A stretch of 64,000 bases of DNA from Campylobacter hyointestinalis subsp. lawsonii (GCF_013372165.1 NZ_CP053828.1:1736001-1800000), one strand, 5' to 3'; positions 47,311 to 57,352 are shown, counted from the first letter of the stretch. Made by a program: numbers and translations. Notes: generated from the sequence alone by a model not told the origin.

Positions 47311-47826
47311 TTATTTAATAATCTTTGCTTTAGCACTCAAACATTTTATCTTTAATTCGTAAATGCTAGTTATATCAAGTAAGCCATATGCCGCTGTTTT
47401 GAAATAATCCATATAGTCAGGTGTGTATTTTCTACACAATAACTCCAAAGCTTTTATCTTTTGGCTCTCATTAGTAACTTCATAAGCCTTGGTTTTGGCT
47501 ATGGCACTTAGATACTCAGTAGTAAAAATATTACTTCCAAGCTTACTAGCGCTGTCTTTGATACTCTCACAAAACTCATAGCTAGGCGTAGGCACTCTGT
47601 TTTGGCTAACGGCGACTAGCTCCACATTTTTACCATCTTTATATAATCTAGCTTTTGAGCCAGTTTTTGCTCCGTGGATATAGATACTCATACCATCTCT
47701 AGCTATAGAGATAGGAATACTAAATATCTCATTATTTTCATCTATACAGCTAAGAGTCGCATACTGACACTCATCTATAATCTTCAAGGCAATCTCTTGA
47801 TCTAATTCACGATCACTTCGACGCAT
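47311..47826 (-). CDS. pyridoxamine 5'-phosphate oxidase family protein
   Basis: The 171-residue protein has the split-barrel start typical of NimA-like proteins (ECQYATLSCIDENNEIFSIPISIARDGMSIYIHGAKTGSKARLY). NimA-type proteins bind FMN and reduce nitro compounds. It ends with a Cys-Arg-Lys-Tyr region. Twelve bases before the nitroreductase gene. Confidence 0.85.
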   Translation of the reverse strand: MRRSDRELDQEIALKIIDECQYATLSCIDENNEIFSIPISIARDGMSIYIHGAKTGSKARLYKDGKNVELVAVSQNRVPTPSYEFCESIKDSASKLGSNIFTTEYLSAIAKTKAYEVTNESQKIKALELLCRKYTPDYMDYFKTAAYGLLDITSIYELKIKCLSAKAKIIK

Positions 47827-47840
47827 AATTATACTATTTA

Positions 47841-47891
47841 TTAAATTTCTTGTTCGAAAAAATCAGCATCTATTTTATAAATTTTCTTCAT
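47841..47891 (-). CDS. possible 16-residue ORF
   Basis: The short frame at 47891 has a good AAGGAG site and encodes Lys-Lys-Ile-Tyr-Lys-Ile-Asp-Ala-Asp-Phe-Phe-Glu..., ending at TAA. It lies between the C5 methyltransferase and the PNPOx gene. It could be the relic of a longer gene cut off when the restriction-modification genes entered. Confidence 0.3.
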   Translation of the reverse strand: MKKIYKIDADFFEQEI

Positions 47892-47906
47892 TGCTGCTCC
47901 TTAAAA

Positions 47907-48863
47907 CTATTTTAAATATGGCAAATTCCATTTGATTTTTTTAATATCTATCTTTTTAAGTCCAAAAAATTCTCTAAATTCATTTGCTATAAAAAATGCA
48001 AAAAGAGGAGCTACTGCATTTCCTATATGAGCGTAACAAGCTGAATTTGAGCCTAAAAATATAAAATCATCTGGGAAACTTTGAAGTCTAGCACATTCTC
48101 GCACACTCAAACGACGTTTTAAATTTGGATGTGGATGAATTACGGCTCCACCGCTTCTACTGCCACGCCCCGTTATTGTTGGGCTTGGTTTTTGCCAGTC
48201 TAAAATTCGGTTTCCTACATAGCCATTTATTTTTACGCCGTGTGCCGAGCCTGTATGATTTGGCACATTTTCGTCAAAATTTTCAGACAAATCACCGATT
48301 GCATCAAAAAGAGTAAATTTTTTCTCAAATGGCTTTGGAAAATTTATTTCGCCTTTTACATCATTTCTAACGCCCAAAATTATCACTCTACGGCGATTTT
48401 GTGCTACCAAAAAATCACTTGCGTTTAAAATTTTAAATTTAACTCTATAGCCGCAATCTTTAAAAGATTTTAAAATTGCATTTTCAAAATTTTCGGCAAA
48501 TTTTTCGCCAGCTTTTATGCCAACGACATTCTCAACCAAAAAACATTTCGGCTGTTTTGCCTTTAAAACTCTTGCATATTGCAAATAAAGCGAGTTATAT
48601 TTGCTGTTTAAATCTCGATTTTTACCATTTGCAACAGTAAAACCAAGACAAGGAAAGCCACCAATTAAAATATCGGCGTTTGGAATTTCGGTTGTGTCAA
48701 GCTTATAAATATCAAGGCATTTTATTTTGTGTTTTAAATTTTTTTCATAAGTTTTACAAGCATCACTATCAATATCGTTTGCGAAAATCACTTCAAAATC
48801 GGCTTTTAAAAAACCTAAATCCAGCCCACCACAACCGCTAAAAAGCGAAATAACTCTAGGCAT
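47907..48863 (-). CDS. DNA (cytosine-5-)-methyltransferase
   Basis: The 318-residue type II methylase has motif I ISLFSGCGGLDLGF at the start. Motif IV is GGFPCLGFTVANG with the catalytic Cys (Leu follows in place of the usual Gln). Motif VI is ENVVGI, motif VIII contains QNRRRVIILG, motifs IX-X are RECARLQSFPDDF and GNAVAP. The short variable region suggests a simple recognition site. Start at 48863, overlapping the endonuclease gene by eight bases. Confidence 0.93.
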   Translation of the reverse strand: MPRVISLFSGCGGLDLGFLKADFEVIFANDIDSDACKTYEKNLKHKIKCLDIYKLDTTEIPNADILIGGFPCLGFTVANGKNRDLNSKYNSLYLQYARVLKAKQPKCFLVENVVGIKAGEKFAENFENAILKSFKDCGYRVKFKILNASDFLVAQNRRRVIILGVRNDVKGEINFPKPFEKKFTLFDAIGDLSENFDENVPNHTGSAHGVKINGYVGNRILDWQKPSPTITGRGSRSGGAVIHPHPNLKRRLSVRECARLQSFPDDFIFLGSNSACYAHIGNAVAPLFAFFIANEFREFFGLKKIDIKKIKWNLPYLK

Positions 48864-49818
48864 TTTTAAGCCTATTATCAAAATTTTCAAACAAATCTTT
48901 TAAGATTTGCAAAGTTTCATTTTTGACATTTTTATCGCCGTTGAAATATCTTGCGTAATTTTTATGAAGCGTGGTATCAAATTCATTTATTAGTTCTAAA
49001 ACCGAATTTTGCAATCTATCAAATTTTAAAACTACTACTTTTTTACAAAATTTTAAAAGCGTATCTCTATCAATTCGCAAACTATTTCCTTCATAGCGAT
49101 TTATGATTTTTGTTAAATCTGTATTTTGACAAAATGAGCTGAAAATTTCAAAAATTTCATTTCCGCTGAAAAAATTTAAAGTAAGTTTATCGTTTTCTTT
49201 GATTGCCACGAGCAAATCATCGCCATAAATAAATTTTGTCATTTGTCTAAATCGCTCGTAAAAAATTTCGCTTTTTTTAGCTGTTTTTAAAACTTCCAAA
49301 AGTTTAGTAAATTGTGGAATTGAGCCAAGCCCTATTCCGGAATTATTTTTTCGCTCGGTTAAAAAACTTTCTAAACCTAAGCCGTCAAATAAAACTTTTT
49401 TCTCAAAACTTCCCATGTTGATTTCTTTATTTTCGGCTATTAAAGTTTTTAGGCTTAAAGCGTAGCCATTTGGGAAAATAATATCAGCTTTTTCTCTCTT
49501 ATTTCCTGCAATTTTATCTTTTACATTTGCAAAAAACTCACTCACTTCGTATTGTAAATTTTTCCTATTTTGCGTATCCGTAACAATTCCGCCAAATAAA
49601 ACTGAAAACAAATCCTCAAATTCTCTTGCACTACTTTTTCGTTTTGAAACTTCATCGCTGCAAATAAATTTATAAATAAAATTCAAAATATAGAGTGAAT
49701 TAAAATCATTTTTACCACAAATGCTTTTAAAAAATTCATAAATTTCATTGCCAGTTTTTACTTCCTTAATATCTAAAAATGGCTTTATAAAATCAATAAT
49801 TAAAAGTTCTCGTATCAT
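48856..49818 (-). CDS. putative type II restriction endonuclease, partner of the C5 methylase
   Basis: The 320-residue protein is not recognised by eye. Position, eight-base overlap with a methylase, and a possible PD-(D/E)xK-like stretch (EKADIIFPNGYALSLKTL, about residues 133-150, Asp then Lys) point to a restriction enzyme. Lys/Asn/Phe-rich and more A/T-rich than rluB. It starts eight bases after rluB ends. Specificity unknown. Confidence 0.7.
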   Translation of the reverse strand: MIRELLIIDFIKPFLDIKEVKTGNEIYEFFKSICGKNDFNSLYILNFIYKFICSDEVSKRKSSAREFEDLFSVLFGGIVTDTQNRKNLQYEVSEFFANVKDKIAGNKREKADIIFPNGYALSLKTLIAENKEINMGSFEKKVLFDGLGLESFLTERKNNSGIGLGSIPQFTKLLEVLKTAKKSEIFYERFRQMTKFIYGDDLLVAIKENDKLTLNFFSGNEIFEIFSSFCQNTDLTKIINRYEGNSLRIDRDTLLKFCKKVVVLKFDRLQNSVLELINEFDTTLHKNYARYFNGDKNVKNETLQILKDLFENFDNRLKNA

Positions 49819-49826
49819 TTTTATTC

Positions 49827-50591
49827 TTAATACCTCACTCCATTTTGTTTTAAAAAATCTCTTAAATCATCATATTCAGAATTCGTAAAATATCGCCATT
49901 TCCCCTCGCCTAATTGATCTAAGCTAACCCTACCAAAGCTAACTCGCTTTAGATCCATAACTTCAAGATCAAAATACCCAAAAAACCTTCTTAACTCTCT
50001 ATTTTGCCCTTCATTTATGATGACTTTTAGCCTTGTGTAGCCGCCACTTTGGCTTATGATTCTATAAGCTAAAAATGGTTTAAATTCCATTGAAATTTGC
50101 TTTGTTTTGGCGTGAGCTCCTTTGGTGGCGTCCTTAGCAAAAAACCCCTCACGCATCGCATTTATCACTTGTTCTGTGATATTGCCTTTAATTTTTAGGT
50201 AGTATTCACGCTCTATATCGCTATCCATAAGAGCCTGAGCAATCGCAGGAGCGTCAGTCAAAAGCAAAAGCCCCTCACTAGCAAAATCTAGCCTACCGAT
50301 ACTAATAAATTTAGAAAATCCCCGTGGCAAACTATCATAAATCGTCCTTCTGCCACGATCGTCCCTTTTGGTTACTAGCTCGCCTTTTGGCTTGTTATAG
50401 ACTATGACGCTAAATTCTTTTTTGAGCTTAACTAGCCTTGAGCCGATTCTTACCTTATCGCCATCTTTGATATCGGTTGATAAGTCGCTTATAATTCGCC
50501 CATTTATACTGACCTTACCAGCCTTGATAAGCTCATCAGCCTCACGCCGTGAGTAGTTTGTATTGTGTGAAATAAATTTATTGATACGCAT
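49827..50591 (-). CDS. rluB: 23S rRNA pseudouridine synthase (RluB type)
   Basis: The 254-residue protein has an N-terminal S4 domain (RINKFISHNTNYSRREADELI). The RsuA/RluB catalytic domain has GRLDFASEGLLLLTD (catalytic Asp, about residue 98) and EGQNRELRRFF (about 195). It makes pseudouridine in 23S rRNA. Wedged between two restriction-modification pairs, with eight-base gaps either side. Confidence 0.92.
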   Translation of the reverse strand: MRINKFISHNTNYSRREADELIKAGKVSINGRIISDLSTDIKDGDKVRIGSRLVKLKKEFSVIVYNKPKGELVTKRDDRGRRTIYDSLPRGFSKFISIGRLDFASEGLLLLTDAPAIAQALMDSDIEREYYLKIKGNITEQVINAMREGFFAKDATKGAHAKTKQISMEFKPFLAYRIISQSGGYTRLKVIINEGQNRELRRFFGYFDLEVMDLKRVSFGRVSLDQLGEGKWRYFTNSEYDDLRDFLKQNGVRY

Positions 50592-50599
50592 TATAACCT

Positions 50600-51760
50600 T
50601 TATATTTTAAAATCTACTAAACAATTCTCTAAGCTTTTTTGTGAAAACAAAAATCTGCCATCACAAACAAAACCCAATTCGTCCCAATCTACATCGTTTA
50701 ATTTATCGCATATTGTTTGTAATCTCGCTTTATCTGTTTTAAATTTTGGAAAAATAGCTAAAATAGAACCATCATAAGCGTTACATTCATTGATAAAAAA
50801 TGGTCTTTTATTTCTAGTTTTTGTATTTACATAAATTCTTAAATTTTCACTTTTGTAATAGTCTCTACCCCAAGTCCACCAATTACTTTCGTTAAATTTT
50901 TTAATTTTTCTACTCATTAGTTTGTCTTTAAAATCCAATAAATGCTTATTCAATTTTGCTTGTTCTCCATATATCATTTTTTTAGTTTTTCCGGTTTTGA
51001 CAGTTTGCGAACAAACAAAATCTACTCCACTTTCATGGGTAAAAATAGAATCCGCACCACTTACAGCTCCAACTTTTACAAAAAACATATCACTAAAGCG
51101 ATTAAAATATCTATTTTTTGTAAATAAAATTTGACCATTGATACAAGAAAATTCGCGTTTCAAATTTGATTTGCGACTATAATTGCCTTTTTGATAGCGC
51201 CATATTGCACAGTTTGGTTGAGCATTTTTAAATATTTTTTTATCACCTAAGTCTATAAAATGAGTAATAGTGCCATTTTTAAATATAAATTCATTTAATT
51301 TGATACTAGAAGTGCTTTTTAAAAAATCTCTAGGCGTTATAAAAATCAACTCTCCACCATCATTGAGATGCAATATACATTTATATATAAAAAATAGATA
51401 AAGATTGCTCCTTTCATCAAACAAATCACTATAAGCAGAAAGTAAAAATTTAGTATTTATATCAATATCTTGATACTTTACATATGGCGGATTTCCTATT
51501 ATAGTATCAAATTTTTCATTAATAGAATAATTAAAAAAATCCATTTTTAAAACGCCATCTGGCGCAAATCTATTGTCTATTTCGATGCCGATTTTATCAT
51601 TTGGTAAATTGTTAAAAAACGCCCCATCTCCAGCACTTGGTTCTAAAAATCTACCATTATTATGTATCAAATTTAACATATCGGCTACAATATTTTGTGG
51701 CGTAAAAACTTGACCTAAATTTTTCACATCATACATAAAAATATCTTTTAAAACTTTCAT
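50600..51760 (-). CDS. N6-adenine DNA methyltransferase (TaqI type)
   Basis: The 386-residue methylase has motif X GQVFTPQNIVADML (about residue 16), motif I FLEPSAGDGAFF (about 39) and motif IV GNPPYVKY (about 88). This order (X-I-IV, single chain) fits gamma-class methylases such as M.TaqI. The C-terminal half should hold the target-recognition domain. It overlaps the preceding endonuclease-like gene by 32 bases; a start at 51736 is possible. Confidence 0.88.
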   Translation of the reverse strand: MKVLKDIFMYDVKNLGQVFTPQNIVADMLNLIHNNGRFLEPSAGDGAFFNNLPNDKIGIEIDNRFAPDGVLKMDFFNYSINEKFDTIIGNPPYVKYQDIDINTKFLLSAYSDLFDERSNLYLFFIYKCILHLNDGGELIFITPRDFLKSTSSIKLNEFIFKNGTITHFIDLGDKKIFKNAQPNCAIWRYQKGNYSRKSNLKREFSCINGQILFTKNRYFNRFSDMFFVKVGAVSGADSIFTHESGVDFVCSQTVKTGKTKKMIYGEQAKLNKHLLDFKDKLMSRKIKKFNESNWWTWGRDYYKSENLRIYVNTKTRNKRPFFINECNAYDGSILAIFPKFKTDKARLQTICDKLNDVDWDELGFVCDGRFLFSQKSLENCLVDFKI

Positions 51761-52331
51761 ATGCTTCGCTTCTCATCTGCAAAGACTCTCTAAACACATC
51801 TAATATAAAATCTTTAGATTCTTTATAAGTACGCCAAACTCGCTCTTTATTTAGATCCCATCTAGCTTGAAATGGTAAATTATTTCCATTTGGTTGTAAT
51901 ACTTTAATTGATTTTAAGCTGGTATAAAAAACATCCTTTAAATTATTTTTATTTATAATTAAAAAATAGTAACCTATTGAGTTTTCTCTTATGTTTTCAG
52001 ATAAAAATTTAAAATATTCTTCCCATCTAACACCATTATGGAAACATGGAATTTGACCAGTTAGAACATAATAAATGCCCAATTTGCAATTTAAATTATC
52101 CGCAGTATTTGTTTTTGAAACTTTAATATTGACTGGATATAAACTATTATTTTGAGTAAAAGAAAAATCAAACCAATCTCTAGAATTTGGACGATCTATG
52201 TTAAATTTATTTTCTATTATTTGAATAATTTCATCTTCATTAAATGCCGAATTTAATCTTCCATCTCGTGTATAATTACTTAGTGCAAAATCACTATTTA
52301 CTAAATATTTTACTATATCATCAAGTAGCAT
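51729..52331 (-). CDS. putative type II restriction endonuclease, partner of the adenine methylase
   Basis: The 200-residue protein is not recognised by eye. It has a DWFDFSFTQNNSLYPVNIKVSK stretch (about residues 52-73) compatible with a PD-(D/E)xK nuclease core (Asp, then Asn-Ile-Lys). Overlap with the methylase gene supports the role. It starts only one base after the kdsD stop. Confidence 0.68.
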   Translation of the reverse strand: MLLDDIVKYLVNSDFALSNYTRDGRLNSAFNEDEIIQIIENKFNIDRPNSRDWFDFSFTQNNSLYPVNIKVSKTNTADNLNCKLGIYYVLTGQIPCFHNGVRWEEYFKFLSENIRENSIGYYFLIINKNNLKDVFYTSLKSIKVLQPNGNNLPFQARWDLNKERVWRTYKESKDFILDVFRESLQMRSEAYESFKRYFYV

Positions 52332-52332
52332 A

Positions 52333-53286
52333 CTACAACCCTAAACTAGTTAGATCATGGATATGTAAGGCTCCGATTGGTTTTTTGTCTTTGGTGATGA
52401 TTAGAATTTGGATTTTATACTCTTCGATGAGCTTTAAAGCATCATAGGCTAAGGTATTTTCATCTTCTAACACTTTTGGGTTTTTGGTGGCAAATTTGAT
52501 AGCCTTATCATTTATATCGAAATTCTCACTACTCAAAGCACGCCTTAAATCTCCATCGCTTAAAATCGCTACTAACTCGCCTTTTGAATTTGTTAGCAAT
52601 ACACTCCCAAGCTTGCCATGCGTCATAGAATCTATAGCGTATTTTAGGCTAACTTCATCGCTAACTATAGGTAAATTCTCTTTTCTCATTGTATCGCTGA
52701 CTTTTAGATAAAGTCTCTTGCCAAGACTCCCGCCAGGATGAAACATAGCAAAATCCTCTTTTTGAAAATTCCGTAATCTCATCAAACAAACCGCTAACGC
52801 ATCACCAAAAGCTAGAGTCAGCGTAGTAGATACTGTAGGCGCAGCATCAAAAGGACACGCCTCACGGATGATATCTAAATTTAAATTTGCATTGCTTAAA
52901 TTTGCTAGGCTTGAGCCACTTTTTGACATACCGATTATCTTGATACCGCGTTTTTTGATATGCGGAAGTATGGCTATCAGCTCGTTACTCTCGCCACTAA
53001 AACTGATAGCCAAAACAATATCGCCTATGCTTATCATACCAAGATCGCCGTGCAAGGCCTCAGTCGGATGGATAAAAAAGCTCGGCGTCCCGGTACTTGC
53101 TAAGGTAGCAGCGATTTTCGCACCGATATGACCGCTTTTTCCCACGCCTGTTACGATGAGTTTGCCAGAGCAATTTTGTATCAAATTCACCGCCTTTTCA
53201 AACTCACTACCGATCAAATTTGCCTGTCTCTCTAGCTCTTTAGCTTCTAAATTTAAAACTTCCCTTGCTATATCTATAATTTCCAT
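52333..53286 (-). CDS. kdsD: arabinose-5-phosphate isomerase (KdsD/KpsF)
   Basis: The 317-residue enzyme makes D-arabinose 5-phosphate for KDO and lipooligosaccharide. The SIS domain has VTGVGKSGHIGAKIAATLASTGTPSFFIHPTEALHGDLG (about 45-83). Two CBS domains follow (about 205-317). Start at the ATG at 53286, seven bases after GGAG; a TTG lies two codons earlier. Confidence 0.93.
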   Translation of the reverse strand: MEIIDIAREVLNLEAKELERQANLIGSEFEKAVNLIQNCSGKLIVTGVGKSGHIGAKIAATLASTGTPSFFIHPTEALHGDLGMISIGDIVLAISFSGESNELIAILPHIKKRGIKIIGMSKSGSSLANLSNANLNLDIIREACPFDAAPTVSTTLTLAFGDALAVCLMRLRNFQKEDFAMFHPGGSLGKRLYLKVSDTMRKENLPIVSDEVSLKYAIDSMTHGKLGSVLLTNSKGELVAILSDGDLRRALSSENFDINDKAIKFATKNPKVLEDENTLAYDALKLIEEYKIQILIITKDKKPIGALHIHDLTSLGL

Positions 53287-53340
53287 AATCAAACTCCAAA
53301 TTCTATTGCTAAGATCATAATTTAAAAATCAAGACTAATC

Positions 53341-55314
53341 TCACATCAAATACACAACCGGCACGATTGTTGGATATTTCTTAAGCTTTCTAAATATATG
53401 TTTTCTGATAACTTGTCTGATCTGATTTTCTAGCGCTCTTGGATCGTGTAAAAGTTCATCTTTGACATTGCTAAGGAATTGTAAAAGCACCTCTTCCATC
53501 TCTTTGCTCAAGTTTTTACTCTGTCTTTCACTAACTAAACCGTGGCTGATGACTCTGTTTTGGATCAGTTTTTTAGCATTTTTGTCGATTTGTGCGATGA
53601 TCGTTACCATACCTGCTTCGGCAAGTTTTTGGCGATCGATTACGACATCGTCTGAAATTTGTTTATTTATCTGATTATCTATGAAGACTTTACCGGTTTT
53701 GACTGTTTTTACGCGTTTCATGTATTTTTGGCACACTTCTATCTGATCGCCATCGCTCATAAGATAGATATTTTTCTCATCTACTCCGCACGATATGGCT
53801 GTTTCTTTATGCTTGACTATGTGATTATACTCGCCATGAACTGGAAGGAAAAATTTAGGTTTAATCAGCCTTAGCATAAGCTTTTGCTCCTCTTGGGCTG
53901 CGTGACCGCTTACATGAATTTCGCTAAAGTCTTGATGAGCTACACTTGCTCCGCTTTTTAGTAAATAATTAAGCACAGTTGATACGCTTGTTTCATTGCC
54001 TGGGATCGCTTTTGAGCTTATGATTATCTGATCTGTCGGTTTTATCTTGATATATTTATGCTCATCAGTCGCCATTCTATATAGAGCACTCATAGTCTCG
54101 CCTTGACTTCCTGTAGTTACTATGAGAACTTCATTATCAGGATATTTGCTTACTTCATTTGCGTCGATAAATATCTTTTTATCTAAATTTACATATCCTA
54201 GCTCAATGGCCGTCCATAGATTTCTCTCCATACTTCTGCCTATCACGCAAACTTTTCTACCATGTTTTATACCACGCTCAATGGCTTGATAAACACGATG
54301 AATGTTTGAACTAAAAGTACTCATTATCACCCTACCATTAGCAGTAGCAAAGATAGCATCAAAAGTCTTGCCAACGCTACTTTCGCTTTTTGTAATGCCA
54401 TCTTTATAGCTGTTTGTCGAGTCGCTTAATAAGCACAAAACGCCCCTTTCGCCATAATATGCTAAGCGATTTAAATCCGTTGGATAGCCATCGATTGGGG
54501 TGTGATCTATCTTAAAATCTCCTGTGTGAAGTATGGTTCCGGCTTTTGTAGTGATAGCAAGAGCACTTGCATCGATGATAGAGTGAGTGATATGGATAAG
54601 TTCTATCTCAAAATCTCCTAGCTCATAAGTTTTGCGTTTCTCAATAGGACGAAAGTAGCTCCTAAAAGACTTTAGCCCGTGCTCTTCAAATTTATTACTT
54701 ATCATTCCTAATGGAAGTGGTGTAGCATAAATCGGGAATTGAAATTCTTTGAAAAAATATGGCACCGCACCGATGTGATCTTCGTGTGCGTGAGTGATGA
54801 TAATGCCACGAATTTTTTGCTTTATCTTGCGAATATAATCAAAATCTGGTATCAAAATATCCACGCCGTGCATACCTTCACTTGGAAAACTCATACCGAT
54901 ATCTACTATGATAGCATCATTCTCGGTCTCAAACACAGTCATATTTCCGCCGATCTCACCAAGACCACCAAGCGGGGTTATTTTGATCTTATGCTCACTT
55001 GAGTTTAGGTATTTGAGCGGATTTAGTCTTAGCTCGTGACAAGCTTTATTTGCTTCTATGGCAGCTTGCATATCTTTTTGCCAGTTTTCATTACCGCTGA
55101 TTTTGACAGAGTTGTTACTTTTACGTTTTTTCTTTTTGGGTTTTTGAGTTTCTAACAAAGTCTCTTCGCTGCTATTTTCGGCAGATTTTATGGCAGATTG
55201 CTTTTTGAGATTATCTCTGTGATTTTTGTATCTACGTTTTTTATTTACTCTATCGTTTGTGCTATTTTCGTGACTCGCGCCATTTTCTTTATTTTCTTTG
55301 TTCTCTTCGTTCAT
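53341..55314 (-). CDS. rnj: ribonuclease J
   Basis: The 657-residue metallo-beta-lactamase/beta-CASP nuclease has the HAHEDHIGAVPYF zinc site (about residue 176), LHTGDFKID (about 271) and the beta-CASP HVSGHAAQEEQ. Its 100-residue N-terminal extension, rich in Lys/Asn/Glu, is longer than in Bacillus and typical of Campylobacterota. It overlaps rsmA by 26 bases. Main mRNA decay enzyme in bacteria without RNase E. Confidence 0.95.
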   Translation of the reverse strand: MNEENKENKENGASHENSTNDRVNKKRRYKNHRDNLKKQSAIKSAENSSEETLLETQKPKKKKRKSNNSVKISGNENWQKDMQAAIEANKACHELRLNPLKYLNSSEHKIKITPLGGLGEIGGNMTVFETENDAIIVDIGMSFPSEGMHGVDILIPDFDYIRKIKQKIRGIIITHAHEDHIGAVPYFFKEFQFPIYATPLPLGMISNKFEEHGLKSFRSYFRPIEKRKTYELGDFEIELIHITHSIIDASALAITTKAGTILHTGDFKIDHTPIDGYPTDLNRLAYYGERGVLCLLSDSTNSYKDGITKSESSVGKTFDAIFATANGRVIMSTFSSNIHRVYQAIERGIKHGRKVCVIGRSMERNLWTAIELGYVNLDKKIFIDANEVSKYPDNEVLIVTTGSQGETMSALYRMATDEHKYIKIKPTDQIIISSKAIPGNETSVSTVLNYLLKSGASVAHQDFSEIHVSGHAAQEEQKLMLRLIKPKFFLPVHGEYNHIVKHKETAISCGVDEKNIYLMSDGDQIEVCQKYMKRVKTVKTGKVFIDNQINKQISDDVVIDRQKLAEAGMVTIIAQIDKNAKKLIQNRVISHGLVSERQSKNLSKEMEEVLLQFLSNVKDELLHDPRALENQIRQVIRKHIFRKLKKYPTIVPVVYLM

Positions 55315-56089
55315 GTTTAGCCTCTTTAAATATTTTTAAATATAAGGCGACACTAAGCTCGTGCGGACGAATAGTTTGAGATAAACTCTCTTTTTGAAAA
55401 AAACTCTCTAACCACTTTTTATCTATCATACTTGATAAATTCTTCAAAAGTGTTTTTCTAGGAGCGCTAAATGCGATCTTAAGAAAGTTTTTGAACTCAA
55501 AATAGTCGATATCCAAACTCAAATCTATATTTTTAATAAGCCTTATGACTGAAGAGATAACTTTTGGCTGAGGGTTAAACGCCTCTTTAGGCACATCAAA
55601 AAGTAGCTCACATCTACATTTTAAATTTGCTAAAATAGCTAAAGAGCCAAACTCTTTTTCCCCGCATTCACTACTAAATTTACACGCGACTTCACGCTGT
55701 ATCATAACCACAAAACCATTGCAGTTTGGATCGTCTATCGCTTTTAGTATTATGTTTGTCGCCACGTAATACGGCAAATTTGCGACCAAAAAATACTCGC
55801 TACTGCTTATACTATCCCAAGCATCAAGAGCGTCGCAATTTGCAATGCTTATCTTACCGATACTGAGTTCGCTTTTAAATTTTTCTTGCAAAAAAACAAA
55901 AAGTTCACTATCTATCTCAAAACAATCAAGCTTACTATTTAGATTAACAAGCTTTTGTGTTAAATCACCTAAGCCAGGCCCAATCTCTACTATGCGTTTA
56001 ACGCCGTTGGGAATCGCTTGGATGATTTGATTTTTTATATTTTCATCTTGTAAAAAATTTTGACCGAATTTTTTCTTTGCTTTAATCAT
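55289..56089 (-). CDS. rsmA: 16S rRNA dimethyladenosine transferase
   Basis: The 266-residue KsgA enzyme dimethylates the two adjacent adenosines of helix 45. AdoMet motif VEIGPGLGDLTQKL (about residue 37) and catalytic NLPYYV (about 105). First gene of a run rsmA-rnj-kdsD, as in C. jejuni for ksgA and rnj. Confidence 0.95.
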   Translation of the reverse strand: MIKAKKKFGQNFLQDENIKNQIIQAIPNGVKRIVEIGPGLGDLTQKLVNLNSKLDCFEIDSELFVFLQEKFKSELSIGKISIANCDALDAWDSISSSEYFLVANLPYYVATNIILKAIDDPNCNGFVVMIQREVACKFSSECGEKEFGSLAILANLKCRCELLFDVPKEAFNPQPKVISSVIRLIKNIDLSLDIDYFEFKNFLKIAFSAPRKTLLKNLSSMIDKKWLESFFQKESLSQTIRPHELSVALYLKIFKEAKHERREQRK

Positions 56090-56131
56090 CGCTCTATACT
56101 ATCAGATTTTCACTTATACTTTCATAAAAAT

Positions 56132-57352
56132 TCATCTAAATTTAAGATAAAATCTCTTAAAAACCCACCAAAACACGAGCAAAACATAAACAATACTTCC
56201 ACATATCACAAGCGACGTACCAGCTCCAAATTCATTTGCTAAAAATCCAGCCATTATAGCACCTATGGGAGTCGAACCTAAGAAAAACAAAGAATACACG
56301 CTCATAACCCTACCTCTATAAGCCTCTATTGAATTTAATTGTAAAAGAGAATTTATAGTAGAAACACAGATGATAAAACTAAATCCAGTCATCGCTAAAA
56401 ATACTCCAGCTAAAAAAATAGTGTTGCTTAACCCTACCAAAATCAAAAAAGTAGAAGCTACAAAAGGCATTATCTTGACTGTTTTGTAGCTGATATTTTT
56501 ACTCGTAAATGCCACCCAAAGCGCTCCTAAAAATGCGCCTGATCCTAAAAACGCCATAAGATACGCAAAAGTATCTTCACCGCTTCCAAGAGCGTATTTT
56601 GCAAGAGCTGAGATAGTTACGCTGTAGTTTGGTATAAATGTTCCGGTGATGAGTATGACCACTAATGGACTAATAAGAATTTCACGCTTTTTTATGTAGT
56701 GAAATCCCGAGATTATCGACTTTAGTATGCTTTCTTTTCTTCTATTTGTCTTTGAAGGTCTATTTTTTATAAAAAACAAACTTATAAAAATCGCTATAAA
56801 TGAAGCCGAATTTAGAAAGAAACAAGCTACTAACCCGAATTTTGCCATAACTATACCGGCAAAAAACGGCCCCATTATTCTAGCTGCATTTACCGACATA
56901 GAGTTTAGCGCTACAGCGTTTGCTACGTCTTTTTTATCATCGATTAGCTCATATAAAAACGACTGCCTACAAGGTGCGTCAAGGCAGTTAAAAAGTCCAG
57001 TTAAAAACGCCAACACCAAAATAAGCGGATAATTTACAAAGCCAAAAATTATACTAAGTCCAAATGCTAAAGACGTCAAGCACATACCTGTTTGAGTGAT
57101 TTTTAGTATAAATTTTTTATCGCTTTTATCTAGCAATGCGCCTGAAAACAGAGAAAAAACAAGAAGTGGCAAGAACTGCACTGCAGCTACTATACCGACT
57201 AGCGTAGCGTTATTTGTAACTTCAAGTGCTAGCCAAGGCTGAGCGATATTTTGCATCCACGTTCCTGTTTGAGATATCATCATTCCAAACCAGTATAACC
57301 TGAAATTTATATATTTTAACGCTTTTAAAGGATTTGAAAATTTATTTGACAC
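56132..57352 (-). CDS. MFS transporter (EntS-like)
   Basis: The 406-residue carrier with twelve TM helices starts SNPLKALKYINFRLYWFGMMISQTGTWMQNIAQPWL. The MFS loop motif GALLDKSDKKFIL follows (about residue 70). Closest general type is the enterobactin exporter/DHA3 group. Substrate unknown. Divergent from hisF. Confidence 0.87.
   Translation of the reverse strand: MSNKFSNPLKALKYINFRLYWFGMMISQTGTWMQNIAQPWLALEVTNNATLVGIVAAVQFLPLLVFSLFSGALLDKSDKKFILKITQTGMCLTSLAFGLSIIFGFVNYPLILVLAFLTGLFNCLDAPCRQSFLYELIDDKKDVANAVALNSMSVNAARIMGPFFAGIVMAKFGLVACFFLNSASFIAIFISLFFIKNRPSKTNRRKESILKSIISGFHYIKKREILISPLVVILITGTFIPNYSVTISALAKYALGSGEDTFAYLMAFLGSGAFLGALWVAFTSKNISYKTVKIMPFVASTFLILVGLSNTIFLAGVFLAMTGFSFIICVSTINSLLQLNSIEAYRGRVMSVYSLFFLGSTPIGAIMAGFLANEFGAGTSLVICGSIVYVLLVFWWVFKRFYLKFR

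Noticed and set aside
53287-53340. TTG start for kdsD two codons upstream
   Set aside because: The ATG at 53286 has better spacing from GGAG.
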